From NCBI GenBank assembly GCA_964396055.1, contig CAYNDV010000004.1, positions 15,095 through 79,094 of the forward strand: a stretch of DNA of 64,000 nt, written 5' to 3'. The stretch is from CAYJPV01 sp964396055. Its GTDB lineage: Bacteria > Acidobacteriota > Vicinamibacteria > Vicinamibacterales > JAKQTR01. The translations under genes and the position numbers were made by a program. A model generated the notes under the pieces. That model was not told where the DNA came from and did not search any database. It was given only the letters and a program-made list of their open reading frames with translations. Positions 51,234-59,758 of the stretch are shown piece by piece (the first letter of the stretch is position 1; the number at the start of each line of letters is the position of its first letter).

Positions 51234-52154
51234 GTGTCGGTGGACCGACTCCTCGCCTCGCCAGTGTCGATTTCCGGACCATCGCAGGTCGGCCGGGACC
51301 GCGAGGGACTGGAGCAACTGCGCGGCGAAGAACTGGCCCGGGAGTTCGAATCGATGCTGCTCCTGCAGATGCTCAGGCAGATGCGGCAGTCGATCCGGGA
51401 CGGGTCCGAGGGCGAAGAGGGCCTGTCGGCCGACACGATGCTCGACACGGTAGATGCCGAACTGGCGCGCCAGCTCAGTCAGGCGGGAGGCCTGGGCCTG
51501 GCCGACATGATGGCCAAGGCGATCCGGACGCAGGCCGAGGCGAGGAACGCTGCAGCCAGCGGCCCTGTGTCGGCACCGGCTTCATCGTCTCAAATGACTG
51601 TGGAACAGGCATTTAGCCATGGTCACACAGCCGTAGCCAGGACCACCGTTCCCCTGGCTGGCCAGGCGGAGACCGGCGTCGAGGCGACCAAGGTGACGTC
51701 TGAGTTCGGCTGGCGTAACGACCCCTTCACCGGGGCCCTTCGTTACCACCGGGGCATCGACTTCAAGGCCGCGTATGGCGAGGGCGTGCCCGCTGCCGGC
51801 GACGGCCGTGTCGTGGAGGCGGCCGACAACGGCGCCTACGGCCTCACCGTAGTGGTGGAACACACAAACGGGATGAAGACCCGCTACGCGCACCTGTCGG
51901 CGATGGGGGTTGGCGTGGGGGATCGGGTCTTGCAGGGACAGGAGATCGGGCGCGTCGGTCAGTCCGGACGCGCGACGGGGCCGCACCTGCACTTCGAGGT
52001 CATTCAGGATGGGCGGCGCGTCGACCCCTCGATGGTCGTCGCGCTTCGAGGTTCGGGACTGGGCGGGTTAAAGTTGGCAGGCACGGCTGCCGATTTCCCC
52101 ACTGGCGGGCGTACGTCCGCGCCTGCCATTTCAGGAGTCGACGATGAAGATTGA
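51234..52154 (+). CDS. flgJ: FlgJ rod-binding domain fused to M23 peptidase
   Basis: 306 residues from GTG 51234, with GGGAAGG 8 bases upstream (GTG 51225 possible). Residues about 25-100 are the FlgJ N-terminal rod-binding domain (LAREFESMLLLQMLRQMRQS). Residues about 155-275 are a LytM/M23 metallopeptidase with intact zinc ligands (YHRGIDF and HLHFEV). Proteobacterial FlgJ instead carries a glucosaminidase domain. The enzyme should open peptidoglycan for the rod by cutting peptide cross-links. Confidence 0.87.
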   Translation: MSVDRLLASPVSISGPSQVGRDREGLEQLRGEELAREFESMLLLQMLRQMRQSIRDGSEGEEGLSADTMLDTVDAELARQLSQAGGLGLADMMAKAIRTQAEARNAAASGPVSAPASSSQMTVEQAFSHGHTAVARTTVPLAGQAETGVEATKVTSEFGWRNDPFTGALRYHRGIDFKAAYGEGVPAAGDGRVVEAADNGAYGLTVVVEHTNGMKTRYAHLSAMGVGVGDRVLQGQEIGRVGQSGRATGPHLHFEVIQDGRRVDPSMVVALRGSGLGGLKLAGTAADFPTGGRTSAPAISGVDDED

Positions 52155-52437
52155 GGGTAACCGACCCAACCTCGAATCCGTCGCCGCCCAGCGAGCGGAC
52201 CGCGTCACCATCGGGCGGGGCAAGACCCCGGCCGGCGTATCCTCGGCCCAGGGTACCGACAGGGTCCAGGTGTCTGACAGCGCAGCGCTGGCGGCTTCGG
52301 CCCGCCGGGCGGCTGACCAGGCCCCGGACATCCGCCGGGACCTCGTTGAGAAGATGCGGGCGAAGCTGGCGGCGGGCGAAGTGGGTTCGGATGCGGAGCG
52401 GCTGGCCGATCGGATGATCGACCACATGCTCGGCTGA
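52144..52437 (+). CDS. flgM: Anti-sigma-28 factor FlgM
   Basis: 97 residues, starting 11 bases inside the flgJ stop region. The C-terminal half, VQVSDSAALAASARRA ... IRRDLVEKMRAKLAAG, is the conserved sigma-binding region. It holds FliA inactive until exported after hook completion, so flagellin, cheY and GGDEF-EAL expression should await hook assembly. Confidence 0.87.
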   Translation: MKIEGNRPNLESVAAQRADRVTIGRGKTPAGVSSAQGTDRVQVSDSAALAASARRAADQAPDIRRDLVEKMRAKLAAGEVGSDAERLADRMIDHMLG

Positions 52438-52561
52438 TCGCCCCTTCCCGCCACCTGGCGCGGCGCGGCGCGTGAAGACCGGCTCCTCCCCGGGGCCGGC
52501 GCGCACCGTTGCCGGCGCGACTCTCGCCCAGAAAGGGACCGGCACGTCCGGTCGACGAACG

Positions 52562-52927
52562 ATGACGACCACCGACCGCGATCCGCGGCCGCACCCGGCC
52601 GCCCTGCGCCTGCGTGAGGCGCTCGAGACGCTCGCCGGCGCGCTGGCCACCGTGCAGCTCGACCCGCTGCTGGCTTCGGAGGCGACGCTGGCCCAGGCCC
52701 TGTCGGCGAGCGGGCACCCGGCGCCGGACGGCGCCTGGGACCGCGCGGCGACCGCCCGGGAACTGGCGGCGGCGCGCGCCACGCTGACGCGCTGCCGGCG
52801 GCTCGGCGCCACGCTCAACGATGTCATCCGGCTCTCGCTGGCGGCCCAGGGCCGTGCGAGCGGCTACGGCCGTCCAACCGATCTGCAGGGGAACGTGCCG
52901 GTGCACTCCCTGGAGGCGAACGCGTAG
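52562..52927 (+). CDS. flgN: FlgN-like flagellar chaperone
   Basis: 121 residues from ATG 52562; the frame is open to 52472 without conserved sequence. Helical, with LREALETLAGALATVQLDPLL and RCRRLGATLNDVIRLSLAA. Position between flgM and flgK, and length, fit FlgN, the chaperone of FlgK and FlgL. The match is mainly contextual. Confidence 0.68.
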   Translation: MTTTDRDPRPHPAALRLREALETLAGALATVQLDPLLASEATLAQALSASGHPAPDGAWDRAATARELAAARATLTRCRRLGATLNDVIRLSLAAQGRASGYGRPTDLQGNVPVHSLEANA

Positions 52928-54297
52928 TGTCCGGACTCTTCAGCTCGTTGACGTCGGCGTCGCGGGCCCTCGAGGCCCAGCGGTTCGGCCTGGACGTGAC
53001 CGGCCAGAACATCGCGAACGTGAACACGCCCGGCTTTGCCCGCCGCGAGATCCTGTTGACGGCGGCGCCGCCGGCCGATGCCTGGAGCGCGGGTTCCGGC
53101 GTGGACATCCAGGGCGTGCGCGCGGCACGCGACCGCCTGCTCGAGCGGCGGCTGCAGATCGAACGCCCCGCCGAGCAGCGGGAAGGTGCCATCGCCGATT
53201 CGTTGAGCATCGTCGAGGTGGCGATTGGCCGGCCGGGCGAGTCGATCGACGCGCAGCTGGATGTCTTCTTCAACTGGGCGGCCCAGCTCTCGGCCGACCC
53301 GGCGTCGTCGACGCTGCGGCATGAGTTCGTGTCCGCGGGCGAGCGGCTGGCGAGTGCCTTCGGGGAAATGTCCGAGCGGCTCTCGACGGCGCGCCGCCAG
53401 GCCGATGCGAACGTGCGGTCGGCGGTGACCGAGGCCAACGACCTGGCCGCGCAGATCGCGGCGCTCAACGCCAACATCGCCCGGGCGGGCTCGAATTCCC
53501 CGGGCGTCACGGCCCTGCGCGACCAGCAGAAGGTGCTGCTCGACCAGTTGACCGGCGTCATGGACGTGACGGTGATCGAGCGCGGCGACGGCGGGATCGA
53601 CGTGGCGACGGCCGGCGGGCGGTCGCTGGTGATCGGCAACGAGTCGCGCGCCATCACGCTGCAGTCGATGCCGCCCGAGGGGTTGGCCGAACTGCAGTAC
53701 GACGGCGTGGCCATGTCCCGGGACATCACCGGGGGCACGCTGGGCGGCTACCTGCACGCGCGCGATGGGCTGGTTCCCGACTACCTCTCGCGGCTCGACA
53801 CGCTGGCCGGCAGCGTGGCGTCCGAGGTGAACGCGCTGCACATGACGGGGTTCGACAACGCCGGCAACCTGGGTGGCGCGTTCTTCACGTTCCAGGCCGG
53901 CCCCGGCGCGGCGGCCAGCCTGGCCGTGGAAGCGGCGATCGTCGCGGACCCGGGCCGGGTGGCGGCGGCCGGGCTGCCGATCGCCGGCGACAACCAGAAC
54001 GCCCGGGCGCTGGCGGCCCTGCGCGATGCCCGGGTGCTCAACGGCGGCACGTTCAGCGATGCGTGGGCCCAGCTGGTCTACCGCGTCGGCAGCGATGCCC
54101 AGTCCGCGCGCCAGGAGCAGATCAGCCGCCAGGAAATCGTGCGCCAGGTCGAGGCGCTGAACGACGCCGTGTCGGGCGTCTCGCTGGACGAGGAGGCGAT
54201 GATGATGCTCCGCTTCCAGCGCGCATACGAGGCGAACGCCCGGTTCTTCCAGACCGTGGATCAGGCGATCGAGACCCTGCTCTCGATGGTCCGGTAG
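52927..54297 (+). CDS. flgK: Hook-filament junction protein FlgK
   Basis: 456 residues from GTG 52927, sharing a base with the flgN stop. DVTGQNIANVNTPGFARREI near the N-terminus and SLDEEAMMMLRFQRAYEANA near the C-terminus are diagnostic. Shorter than enteric FlgK (about 547), so the middle domain is reduced. Confidence 0.93.
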   Translation: MSGLFSSLTSASRALEAQRFGLDVTGQNIANVNTPGFARREILLTAAPPADAWSAGSGVDIQGVRAARDRLLERRLQIERPAEQREGAIADSLSIVEVAIGRPGESIDAQLDVFFNWAAQLSADPASSTLRHEFVSAGERLASAFGEMSERLSTARRQADANVRSAVTEANDLAAQIAALNANIARAGSNSPGVTALRDQQKVLLDQLTGVMDVTVIERGDGGIDVATAGGRSLVIGNESRAITLQSMPPEGLAELQYDGVAMSRDITGGTLGGYLHARDGLVPDYLSRLDTLAGSVASEVNALHMTGFDNAGNLGGAFFTFQAGPGAAASLAVEAAIVADPGRVAAAGLPIAGDNQNARALAALRDARVLNGGTFSDAWAQLVYRVGSDAQSARQEQISRQEIVRQVEALNDAVSGVSLDEEAMMMLRFQRAYEANARFFQTVDQAIETLLSMVR

Positions 54298-54319
54298 GGA
54301 CCGGGAACAGCGAGGGAAC

Positions 54320-55219
54320 ATGGCCGGCATCCGGGTGACGTTCAACACGAGCTATCGCGAGGCCTCCGAGTCGATCGCCGACGCCGCGGCCGAAATGGCC
54401 CTGCGCCAGCGGCAGGTGGCGTCCGGCCGTCGTATCCACGCCCCGAGCGACGATCCGGCGGCCGCGGCATCGGCGGTCACCGAGCGCACCGAACTTGCCA
54501 TCACCGAGCAGTACCGCCAGGCCGCCGACACCGTCACGTCGCGGCTCACGGTGCTCGACACCGTGCTCTCCCAGCTCCTCGACGAGACCACGGCCGCCAA
54601 GGTGGCGGTGCAGTCCGGCCGGGGGACCGTGCCGGCGCCCCAGCGCAATGCGGCCGCGGACCAGATCCTGGCCATCCGGGACGCGATCTTCTCGACGGCC
54701 AACACCCAGTACCGCGGGGTGTATGTCCTGTCGGGCAGCGATTCGACCCGGGCGCCCTACACGAAGACGGCCGGCGGCATCTCCACGTACCAGGGCACGC
54801 ACGCCCCGATCGAGATCGACGTCGACCGGCAGACCGCCGTGGACGTGGCGCTCGACGGCGACTCCGTGCTGCGCGGGGGCGATGCCGACGACCTGTTCAC
54901 GGTGCTCGAGCACCTGGCGGCCGCGGTCCGCGCCGGGGACGAGACGGCCCTCAACGACGGGTCGGCGGCGCTCGATCGCGCCTTCGAGCGCATGAATCGC
55001 GCCCTGGGCCGCGTCGGCGCGGACATGGCGCAGGTCGACCTGCACAAGACGCACCTCGAGTCGCGCCGCCTCGCCAGCCGGGGCCGCGTGGACAGCCTGG
55101 AGAACGTCGATCTCGCCGAGGCGATCTCGGCCATGCAGCAGAGTGAAACCGCGTACCGCGCCGCACTGGGCGCGGTCGGACAGGGTACCCGCGTGTCCCT
55201 GATGGACTACCTCAAATGA
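54320..55219 (+). CDS. flgL: Hook-filament junction protein FlgL
   Basis: 299 residues. Flagellin-like N-terminus with ASGRRIHAPSDDPAAAASA and the C-terminal NVDLAEAISAMQQSETAYRA. It lies after flgK and before fliW with ATGA overlap. Confidence 0.92.
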   Translation: MAGIRVTFNTSYREASESIADAAAEMALRQRQVASGRRIHAPSDDPAAAASAVTERTELAITEQYRQAADTVTSRLTVLDTVLSQLLDETTAAKVAVQSGRGTVPAPQRNAAADQILAIRDAIFSTANTQYRGVYVLSGSDSTRAPYTKTAGGISTYQGTHAPIEIDVDRQTAVDVALDGDSVLRGGDADDLFTVLEHLAAAVRAGDETALNDGSAALDRAFERMNRALGRVGADMAQVDLHKTHLESRRLASRGRVDSLENVDLAEAISAMQQSETAYRAALGAVGQGTRVSLMDYLK

Positions 55220-55686
55220 TCACAGCCGAATGCCAGGCCGACGATGTGAAGCCCATGGTTGCCGACACCGGACGCCTCCGCGTCCAGACCCGCTTCGGCG
55301 AGTTCGAGTCGGATCCCCGGAATCTGGTGCACTTCCCCATGGGCATCCCGGGGTTCGAACAGTGCCGCCGCTTCGTGATCCTCTCGTCGATCACGATGGC
55401 CCCGGTTCAGTGCCTGCACGCCGTGGACGGCCCGTCCGCGTCGTTCCTCGTCGTCGATCCGCGGATCGTGCTGCCCGACTACCGGTGCCTGCTGAGCGGG
55501 CCCGACAAGGAGCGGCTTGGCGTGACCGAGGACAGCCCGCAGCTGTGGCTGGCCGTCGTGACCGTCCAGGACGACGGCAAGGCGTCGGTCAACCTGCGGG
55601 CGCCCATCGTGGTGAACCCCTCGCGCATGATCGGCTACCAGGTCATGCCCTACGACAGCCTCTACCCGGTGCGGTTCCCGCTCTAG
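55216..55686 (+). CDS. fliW: Flagellar assembly factor FliW
   Basis: 156 residues. RFGEFESDPRNLVHFPMGIPGFE and NLRAPIVVNPSRMIGYQVM (shortened here) are the FliW signatures. FliW binds either flagellin or CsrA; when flagellin is exported, FliW is freed and removes CsrA from flagellin mRNA. csrA follows 94 bases later. Confidence 0.93.
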   Translation: MITAECQADDVKPMVADTGRLRVQTRFGEFESDPRNLVHFPMGIPGFEQCRRFVILSSITMAPVQCLHAVDGPSASFLVVDPRIVLPDYRCLLSGPDKERLGVTEDSPQLWLAVVTVQDDGKASVNLRAPIVVNPSRMIGYQVMPYDSLYPVRFPL

Positions 55687-55753
55687 GCAGCCGGATGCGC
55701 ATCCATTCACCTGCGCGCCCACAGGATCCCGGGCGCCGGCACCTGCAGTCACT

Positions 55754-55766
55754 CAACAGGATGTTG
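55754..55766 (+). promoter_or_regulatory. CsrA-binding hairpin before csrA
   Basis: CAACA-GGA-TGTTG: a 5-bp stem with GGA in the loop, containing ACAGGATGT, the core of the known CsrA consensus. It lies 14 bases before the csrA start, next to GGGGAGGGCGGA. It probably allows CsrA to repress its own translation. Confidence 0.6.
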
Positions 55767-55780
55767 GGGAGGGCGGAATC

Positions 55781-56056
55781 GTGCTCGTCGTGACACGCAA
55801 ACGGAACGAGGCCATCATCATCGGCGACGGGATCGAGGTGCGCGTGCTGCGCGTCGGGCGCGACGGCGTGCGCCTGGGCGTCACCGCGCCGCCCAGCGTG
55901 CCCGTGCATCGGACGGAGATCTACCGGCTCATCTGCGACGAGAACCGCGCGGCCGCCGGCGGGTCCCACGTGCCCGGGGACCTGGCGGCCCGTATCCGCC
56001 GCCAGAGCGCGCCGGACCCGGCGCCCGCCGCACCGGTCGAACCGTCAGCACCATGA
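55781..56056 (+). CDS. csrA: Translational regulator CsrA
   Basis: 91 residues from GTG 55781. MLVVTRKRNEAIIIGDGIEV and RLGVTAPPSVPVHRTEIY are standard; the RNA-contact residues at both ends of the core are kept. A 30-residue Ala/Pro-rich tail after residue about 60 is longer than in enteric CsrA. Coupled to the GNAT gene by ATGA overlap. Confidence 0.93.
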   Translation: MLVVTRKRNEAIIIGDGIEVRVLRVGRDGVRLGVTAPPSVPVHRTEIYRLICDENRAAAGGSHVPGDLAARIRRQSAPDPAPAAPVEPSAP

Positions 56057-57018
56057 CCTTCGAAGACTGGCGCGACGCCGACGACCGCACCGTGGCGGCG
56101 CTGTTCGAGGCCGAGCAGGCGCGTTGGCTGGACACGCTCGGCTGGGACACGCGCGCGTCGTGGGCCATCGTGGACGAGGGGCGGCGCCACGGGCACGTGC
56201 CCGGCTGGATCCTCCGCGAACGGTCGGGCGCGGTGGCCGGCTGGACCTACTACCTGCTCCACGACGGCGACCTGCAGATCGGGGGCCTGACGGCGCCGCG
56301 CGCCACCGACCTCCGCCGCCTGCTCGATCGCGTGCTCGACGCGCCAGAAGCCACGCTGGCCTCGTCGGTGAGCGCCTTCGTGTTTCCCGCGCCGCCGTCC
56401 CTGGTGAGCGCCCTGACCCGCCGCCGGTTTGCCGTCCGCCGGTCGTTGTACCTCGCCCGTCCGATCGAGGCGGGGGCCCCCACGCCGGAGGGGAGCGGCC
56501 TCCGTCTCCGGCCCTTCGTGGAACGTGATCTCTTTCCCGCGGTGCGCCTGCTGGCGGCGGCCTACGCCGGCGTGGCCGGCGCCGAGTGTTTCGCGCCGCA
56601 CGGCCGCCCCGACGAGTGGGCCCGCTACCTGCGTCAGCTCATCGACACGCCGGCGTGCGGGCGGTGGCTCCCCGAGGCGAGTTTCGTCGTGGCGGACGAG
56701 CGGCTGGAGCATCTCCGGGGACTCGTGCTCACCACGGCGGTCTCGGCAACAACCGCCCACGTGGCGCAGCTCGTCGTCGCGCGCGAGGCCCGCGGGCAGG
56801 GGATCGCCGACGCGCTCATCGCACGGGCCTGCGCGTCGGCCGCCGGATCCGGTCACGCGGCCATGACCCTGATGGTCGACGAAGGCAACGCCGCCGCCCG
56901 GCGCCTCTACGCCCGCCAGCAGTTCGTCGAAACCTCCGCGTTCGTGACCGCGCGCCGCCGGGGCCAGGTCCGCCTGCCGGTGGGGCGTGGGGCATGGGGC
57001 GTGGGGCGTGGGGCGTAG
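56053..57018 (+). CDS. GNAT acetyltransferase, probably tandem GNAT
   Basis: 321 residues. The C-terminal half (about 150-310) is a GNAT domain with the acetyl-CoA loop VAREARGQGIADALI and the NAAARRLYARQQFVE motif. The N-terminal half has a weaker GNAT-like layout (AGWTYYLLHDGDLQIGGL) lacking a clear acetyl-CoA loop. The last dozen residues (VGRGAWGVGRGA) are encoded by a heptamer repeat array, so the 3' end has been altered by the repeat. Last gene of the rightward flagellar cluster; it could acetylate flagellin, its glycan or a regulator. Confidence 0.72.
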   Translation: MTFEDWRDADDRTVAALFEAEQARWLDTLGWDTRASWAIVDEGRRHGHVPGWILRERSGAVAGWTYYLLHDGDLQIGGLTAPRATDLRRLLDRVLDAPEATLASSVSAFVFPAPPSLVSALTRRRFAVRRSLYLARPIEAGAPTPEGSGLRLRPFVERDLFPAVRLLAAAYAGVAGAECFAPHGRPDEWARYLRQLIDTPACGRWLPEASFVVADERLEHLRGLVLTTAVSATTAHVAQLVVAREARGQGIADALIARACASAAGSGHAAMTLMVDEGNAAARRLYARQQFVETSAFVTARRRGQVRLPVGRGAWGVGRGA

Positions 57019-57205
57019 GGCGTAGGGCTCGTCAGAAGCAAGAAGCAAGAAGCAAGAAGCAAGAAGCAAGAAGCAAGAAGCAAGAATGGATCACGCTGTC
57101 ACGCTGTACTGCGTGTACCGTGTCCCTTCTGGATTCTTGCTTCTTGCTTCTTGCTTCTTGCCTCTGACGAACCCCAAACTCCACGCCCTGAGCCCCTAGC
57201 CCCTC
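56980..57205. repeat. Composite heptamer-repeat hairpin element, copy 1
   Basis: In order: GTGGGGC-type heptamer, 7 copies (56980-57028); AGAAGCA, 7 copies (57034-57082); a core starting GGATCACGCTGTCACGCTGTA (57088 on); TTCTTGC, 4 copies (57134-57161); and a degenerate run of GCCCC-type units to about 57205. The two halves are inverted, so the whole can fold into a long nested hairpin. It covers the convergent gap and the 3' ends of the GNAT and fliT-like genes. A second copy is at 63722-63899. Confidence 0.8.
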
Positions 57206-57669
57206 CGGTCAACCAGCCCCGCGCCCATCAGCGGCGGCGCGACGACGCGCCGGTACGCCGCCAGCGTGGAGCCGGCCGCGCCGACCGTCTGGGCCGCGAG
57301 GCGCCGTGCCATCTCGGCGTCCTGGAGCGCGCGGACGGTATCTTCATCGGAATGGATGATGGTCGCCACCAACTCGGCGGCGACGCGGTGCAGGGCCGCG
57401 ATCTCCGCGAAGCCGTCCAGCGTGGCGGCGTCCTCGCGGTGGTTCGCCAGCGCCTCACGGGCCGGCCGCAGCTCGTGCTCGACCTTGACGAGCGCGGCCA
57501 TGACGCGGTCCCGTTCCTGGGCGATGACGCCGAGCTGGCGGGCGTCCTGCTGGGCGGTGGCGTCGCGCTGGGCCAGGGCGAGGCGTTTCAGCGTGTGGAG
57601 CAGCGCGACCTCGGCGTCGAGCCCGGGCCCGTAGATGGCCAGCCACTGCCGCAGGTCGTCGCGGGTCAT
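57196..57669 (-). CDS. FliT/FlgN-like helical chaperone
   Basis: 157 residues from ATG 57669, overlapping the fliS stop as ATGA. Almost wholly helical and charged (VMAALVKVEHELRPAREAL). The place after fliS and the size suggest the FliT role, chaperone of FliD, but sequence identity alone does not prove it. Its last codons border the heptamer-repeat element. Confidence 0.6.
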   Translation of the reverse strand: MTRDDLRQWLAIYGPGLDAEVALLHTLKRLALAQRDATAQQDARQLGVIAQERDRVMAALVKVEHELRPAREALANHREDAATLDGFAEIAALHRVAAELVATIIHSDEDTVRALQDAEMARRLAAQTVGAAGSTLAAYRRVVAPPLMGAGLVDRRG

Positions 57670-58067
57670 GGGGCGCCGACGGCGCCGGGCTTGCCGGCCG
57701 CAATCTGCTGCCAGCCGTCCCGCAGCGTGGTGAGGAGGCGCTGGGCCTCGTCCAGGACGGCCGGATCCCGCGAGGCGTTGAAGGCGACGATGCGGCCGGT
57801 GACGTAGGTGTACAGCTGGTCGAGTTGCGTGGCGATCTCGCCGCCGGCCTTCAGATCGAGGGCGCTCTGGAGTTCGGAGACAATGGCGAGCGCCTTGGAC
57901 ACCGCGTCGCGTTTGGCGCGCAGGTCGCCCGTCCGGAGGCCTTCGCGGGCCCGCACGAGATTGGTGATGGCTCCGTCGTAGAGCTTGACCACGAGTTCCA
58001 GCGGCGTGCCGCACTGCACCTGTGTCTGCTGGTAGGCTGCGGCGCCCCGCACCGGCGCGTACATCAT
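57666..58067 (-). CDS. fliS: Flagellin chaperone FliS
   Basis: 133 residues. AYQQTQVQCGTPLELVVKLYDGAI is the FliS N-terminal signature, and LYTYVTGRIVAFNASRDPAVL the conserved second half. It binds the flagellin C-terminus before export. Downstream of fliD in the same direction. Confidence 0.92.
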   Translation of the reverse strand: MMYAPVRGAAAYQQTQVQCGTPLELVVKLYDGAITNLVRAREGLRTGDLRAKRDAVSKALAIVSELQSALDLKAGGEIATQLDQLYTYVTGRIVAFNASRDPAVLDEAQRLLTTLRDGWQQIAAGKPGAVGAP

Positions 58068-58089
58068 CGGCTCTCCTCGCGATTCCGGA

Positions 58090-59445
58090 TCAGAACAGGC
58101 TGTACTGGTTGCCGAGCGACGACAGGGATCCGGCCTGGCTGTTGAGCTGCCCGATCAGCATGTCCGCCGCGATGTACTCCTTCTGCAGGGCGGCCCGGCG
58201 GTTGGCCAGCCGTTCCTCCATGTCGCCGAGGCGCCGGTCCATCGCGGCCACCTGGTCGTCGATGCGGTCCTTCGTGGAGGCCAGCAGCCCGCCCGGCTCG
58301 GTGTAGCGCGCGACGGTGGCCTTGAGCGTGTCGAAGAGCCCGGCCGCGACGCCGTCGCCCATGAACAGGTCGCGCACGCCCGTGGCGTTCGACGACAGCG
58401 CGTCCGACAGCAGAGAAGAGTTGATCGTCAATTTGCCCGTCCGATCGAATTCGATGCCCACCTGGCCGGCGGACGTGACAGAGCCGCCGGCGGCGTAGGC
58501 GCCCGACAGCACGGATCGCAGTTCGTTGCGCAGGCTGCGGAAGAGCGGATCGCGCGTGATGCCCGACGAGGACGTCGACGACTGCTGCGCGTAGGTGATG
58601 AGCGCATTGTAGGCGTCCACGAAGCCTTTCACGAGGTCGCTGGTGGCATCGGTGCTTTCGGCGACGCTCACCGTGACCGTGGTGCCCGGCTGCTTGCGCA
58701 GGAGGTCCAGCGTGGCGCCGGGAATGGCGTTCTCGATGGAGTTGGTGGCGCTGGTCACCAGGACGTTGTTGATCAGCACCTGCGCGTCGGTGGCCTGCAT
58801 CGCGTTGTCGGCGGTCGAGTCTCCGCTGACGCCGTCGGCGTCCGTGTCGGTGAAGGCCACGGTGGTGCCCGTCAGCTGGTTCGTCACCGTGAAGGCGCCG
58901 GCCGACCCGGTGCTCGTCCCGGTCAGTACCAGCTGATACTGATTCGTGGCGGCGCTGACGATGGAGGCCGTGACGCCGATGCCGTCGGTGTCGTTGATCG
59001 CGTCGGCCAGGCCCTGCAGCGTCACGCTGCCCGCGAGCGTCACGGTGACGCCGCCGATCACGAGGCTGCCCCCCGTGGCCACCGCCGTGGTGTCCCTGTC
59101 GGCCGCGCGGCTCGAGGTGGCCGTCACCTGGGCCCGGGCCAGCTCGTTGACAACCACATCGTAGATGCCCGGCACGGCATCGGTGCCGCCGCTGGCGGTC
59201 ACGATGCTCTCGTCGGTCGACGTGACCGTCCGGCCGCCGAACGCCGACGTGCGCGTGAGGGCTTCGGACGCCGTCTCCAGGGCGCCGAGTTTCGAGGCCA
59301 GCGTCGAGAACGCGCTCGACTGGGTCTTCAGGGTCTTCTGCTGGGCCGTGAGGTTGTCGAGCGGGACCCGTTCCTGGGTCATCACGGCATTGAGGATGAC
59401 GTTGAAGTCGATGCCGTTGGCGCCGCTGAAGGTGACCGCGCTCAT
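58090..59445 (-). CDS. fliD: Filament cap protein FliD
   Basis: 451 residues from ATG 59445 with GAGGAG upstream; the longer frame to 59535 lacks homology. The N-terminal D0 region (NGIDFNVILNAVMTQERVPL) and the C-terminal helices (IDDQVAAMDRRLGDMEERLA, YIAADMLIGQLNSQ) are typical; the middle is Thr/Ala/Asp-rich beta. It caps the filament and folds flagellin at the tip. Confidence 0.93.
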   Translation of the reverse strand: MSAVTFSGANGIDFNVILNAVMTQERVPLDNLTAQQKTLKTQSSAFSTLASKLGALETASEALTRTSAFGGRTVTSTDESIVTASGGTDAVPGIYDVVVNELARAQVTATSSRAADRDTTAVATGGSLVIGGVTVTLAGSVTLQGLADAINDTDGIGVTASIVSAATNQYQLVLTGTSTGSAGAFTVTNQLTGTTVAFTDTDADGVSGDSTADNAMQATDAQVLINNVLVTSATNSIENAIPGATLDLLRKQPGTTVTVSVAESTDATSDLVKGFVDAYNALITYAQQSSTSSSGITRDPLFRSLRNELRSVLSGAYAAGGSVTSAGQVGIEFDRTGKLTINSSLLSDALSSNATGVRDLFMGDGVAAGLFDTLKATVARYTEPGGLLASTKDRIDDQVAAMDRRLGDMEERLANRRAALQKEYIAADMLIGQLNSQAGSLSSLGNQYSLF

Positions 59446-59758
59446 CGATATGCTCCTCACCACGGGGCTGCCCGGGTGCGCCCGACCCGCGTGGCCGCCC
59501 GCGCCCCGGCGCGGAGGGTCGGCCTCCCGGCACACCTGTCGCCGTTCCGGACAGGTGAGGGACGGACGCCTGGTCGCGGGCTGTCGCCGCCCCGGCCCGT
59601 AATCCGGGGGCGGCCCGCGTGCCGGACGTCGGCGGGAAGGGCACCGGGCCGCTTCCCGCCGCGCCGACAGCAGGTCGTGATGCGAGATCCGGGCCAGCGG
59701 CGGCGCCGGACCGGGCGAGGGGCGGCGGGCGTCGACCGCCGGCCGCCCCCGCGAGGGT
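59446..59758. other. Gap between flagellin A and fliD: hairpins and weak sigma-54-like site
   Basis: No gene seen in 313 bases. CACCTGTC / GACAGGTG (59533-59557) forms an 8-bp stem with a 9-nt loop. On the minus strand CGGCACGCGGGCCGC (59610-59624) keeps the GG/GC spacing of a sigma-54 promoter, but TTGC is degenerate. GGGGCGGC / GCCGCCCC (59719-59749) may be the flagellin A terminator. fliD could be read from its own weak site or from upstream. Confidence 0.35.

Noticed and set aside
57034..57161. Heptamer arrays considered as a CRISPR array
   Set aside because: Units are contiguous 7-mers without spacers and are arranged as an inverted pair; no cas genes.
59533..59557. Hairpin upstream of fliD as a fourth CsrA site
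   Set aside because: The stem and 9-nt loop resemble the flagellin hairpins, but the loop has CGGA rather than ANGGA and lies almost 90 bases before the start.
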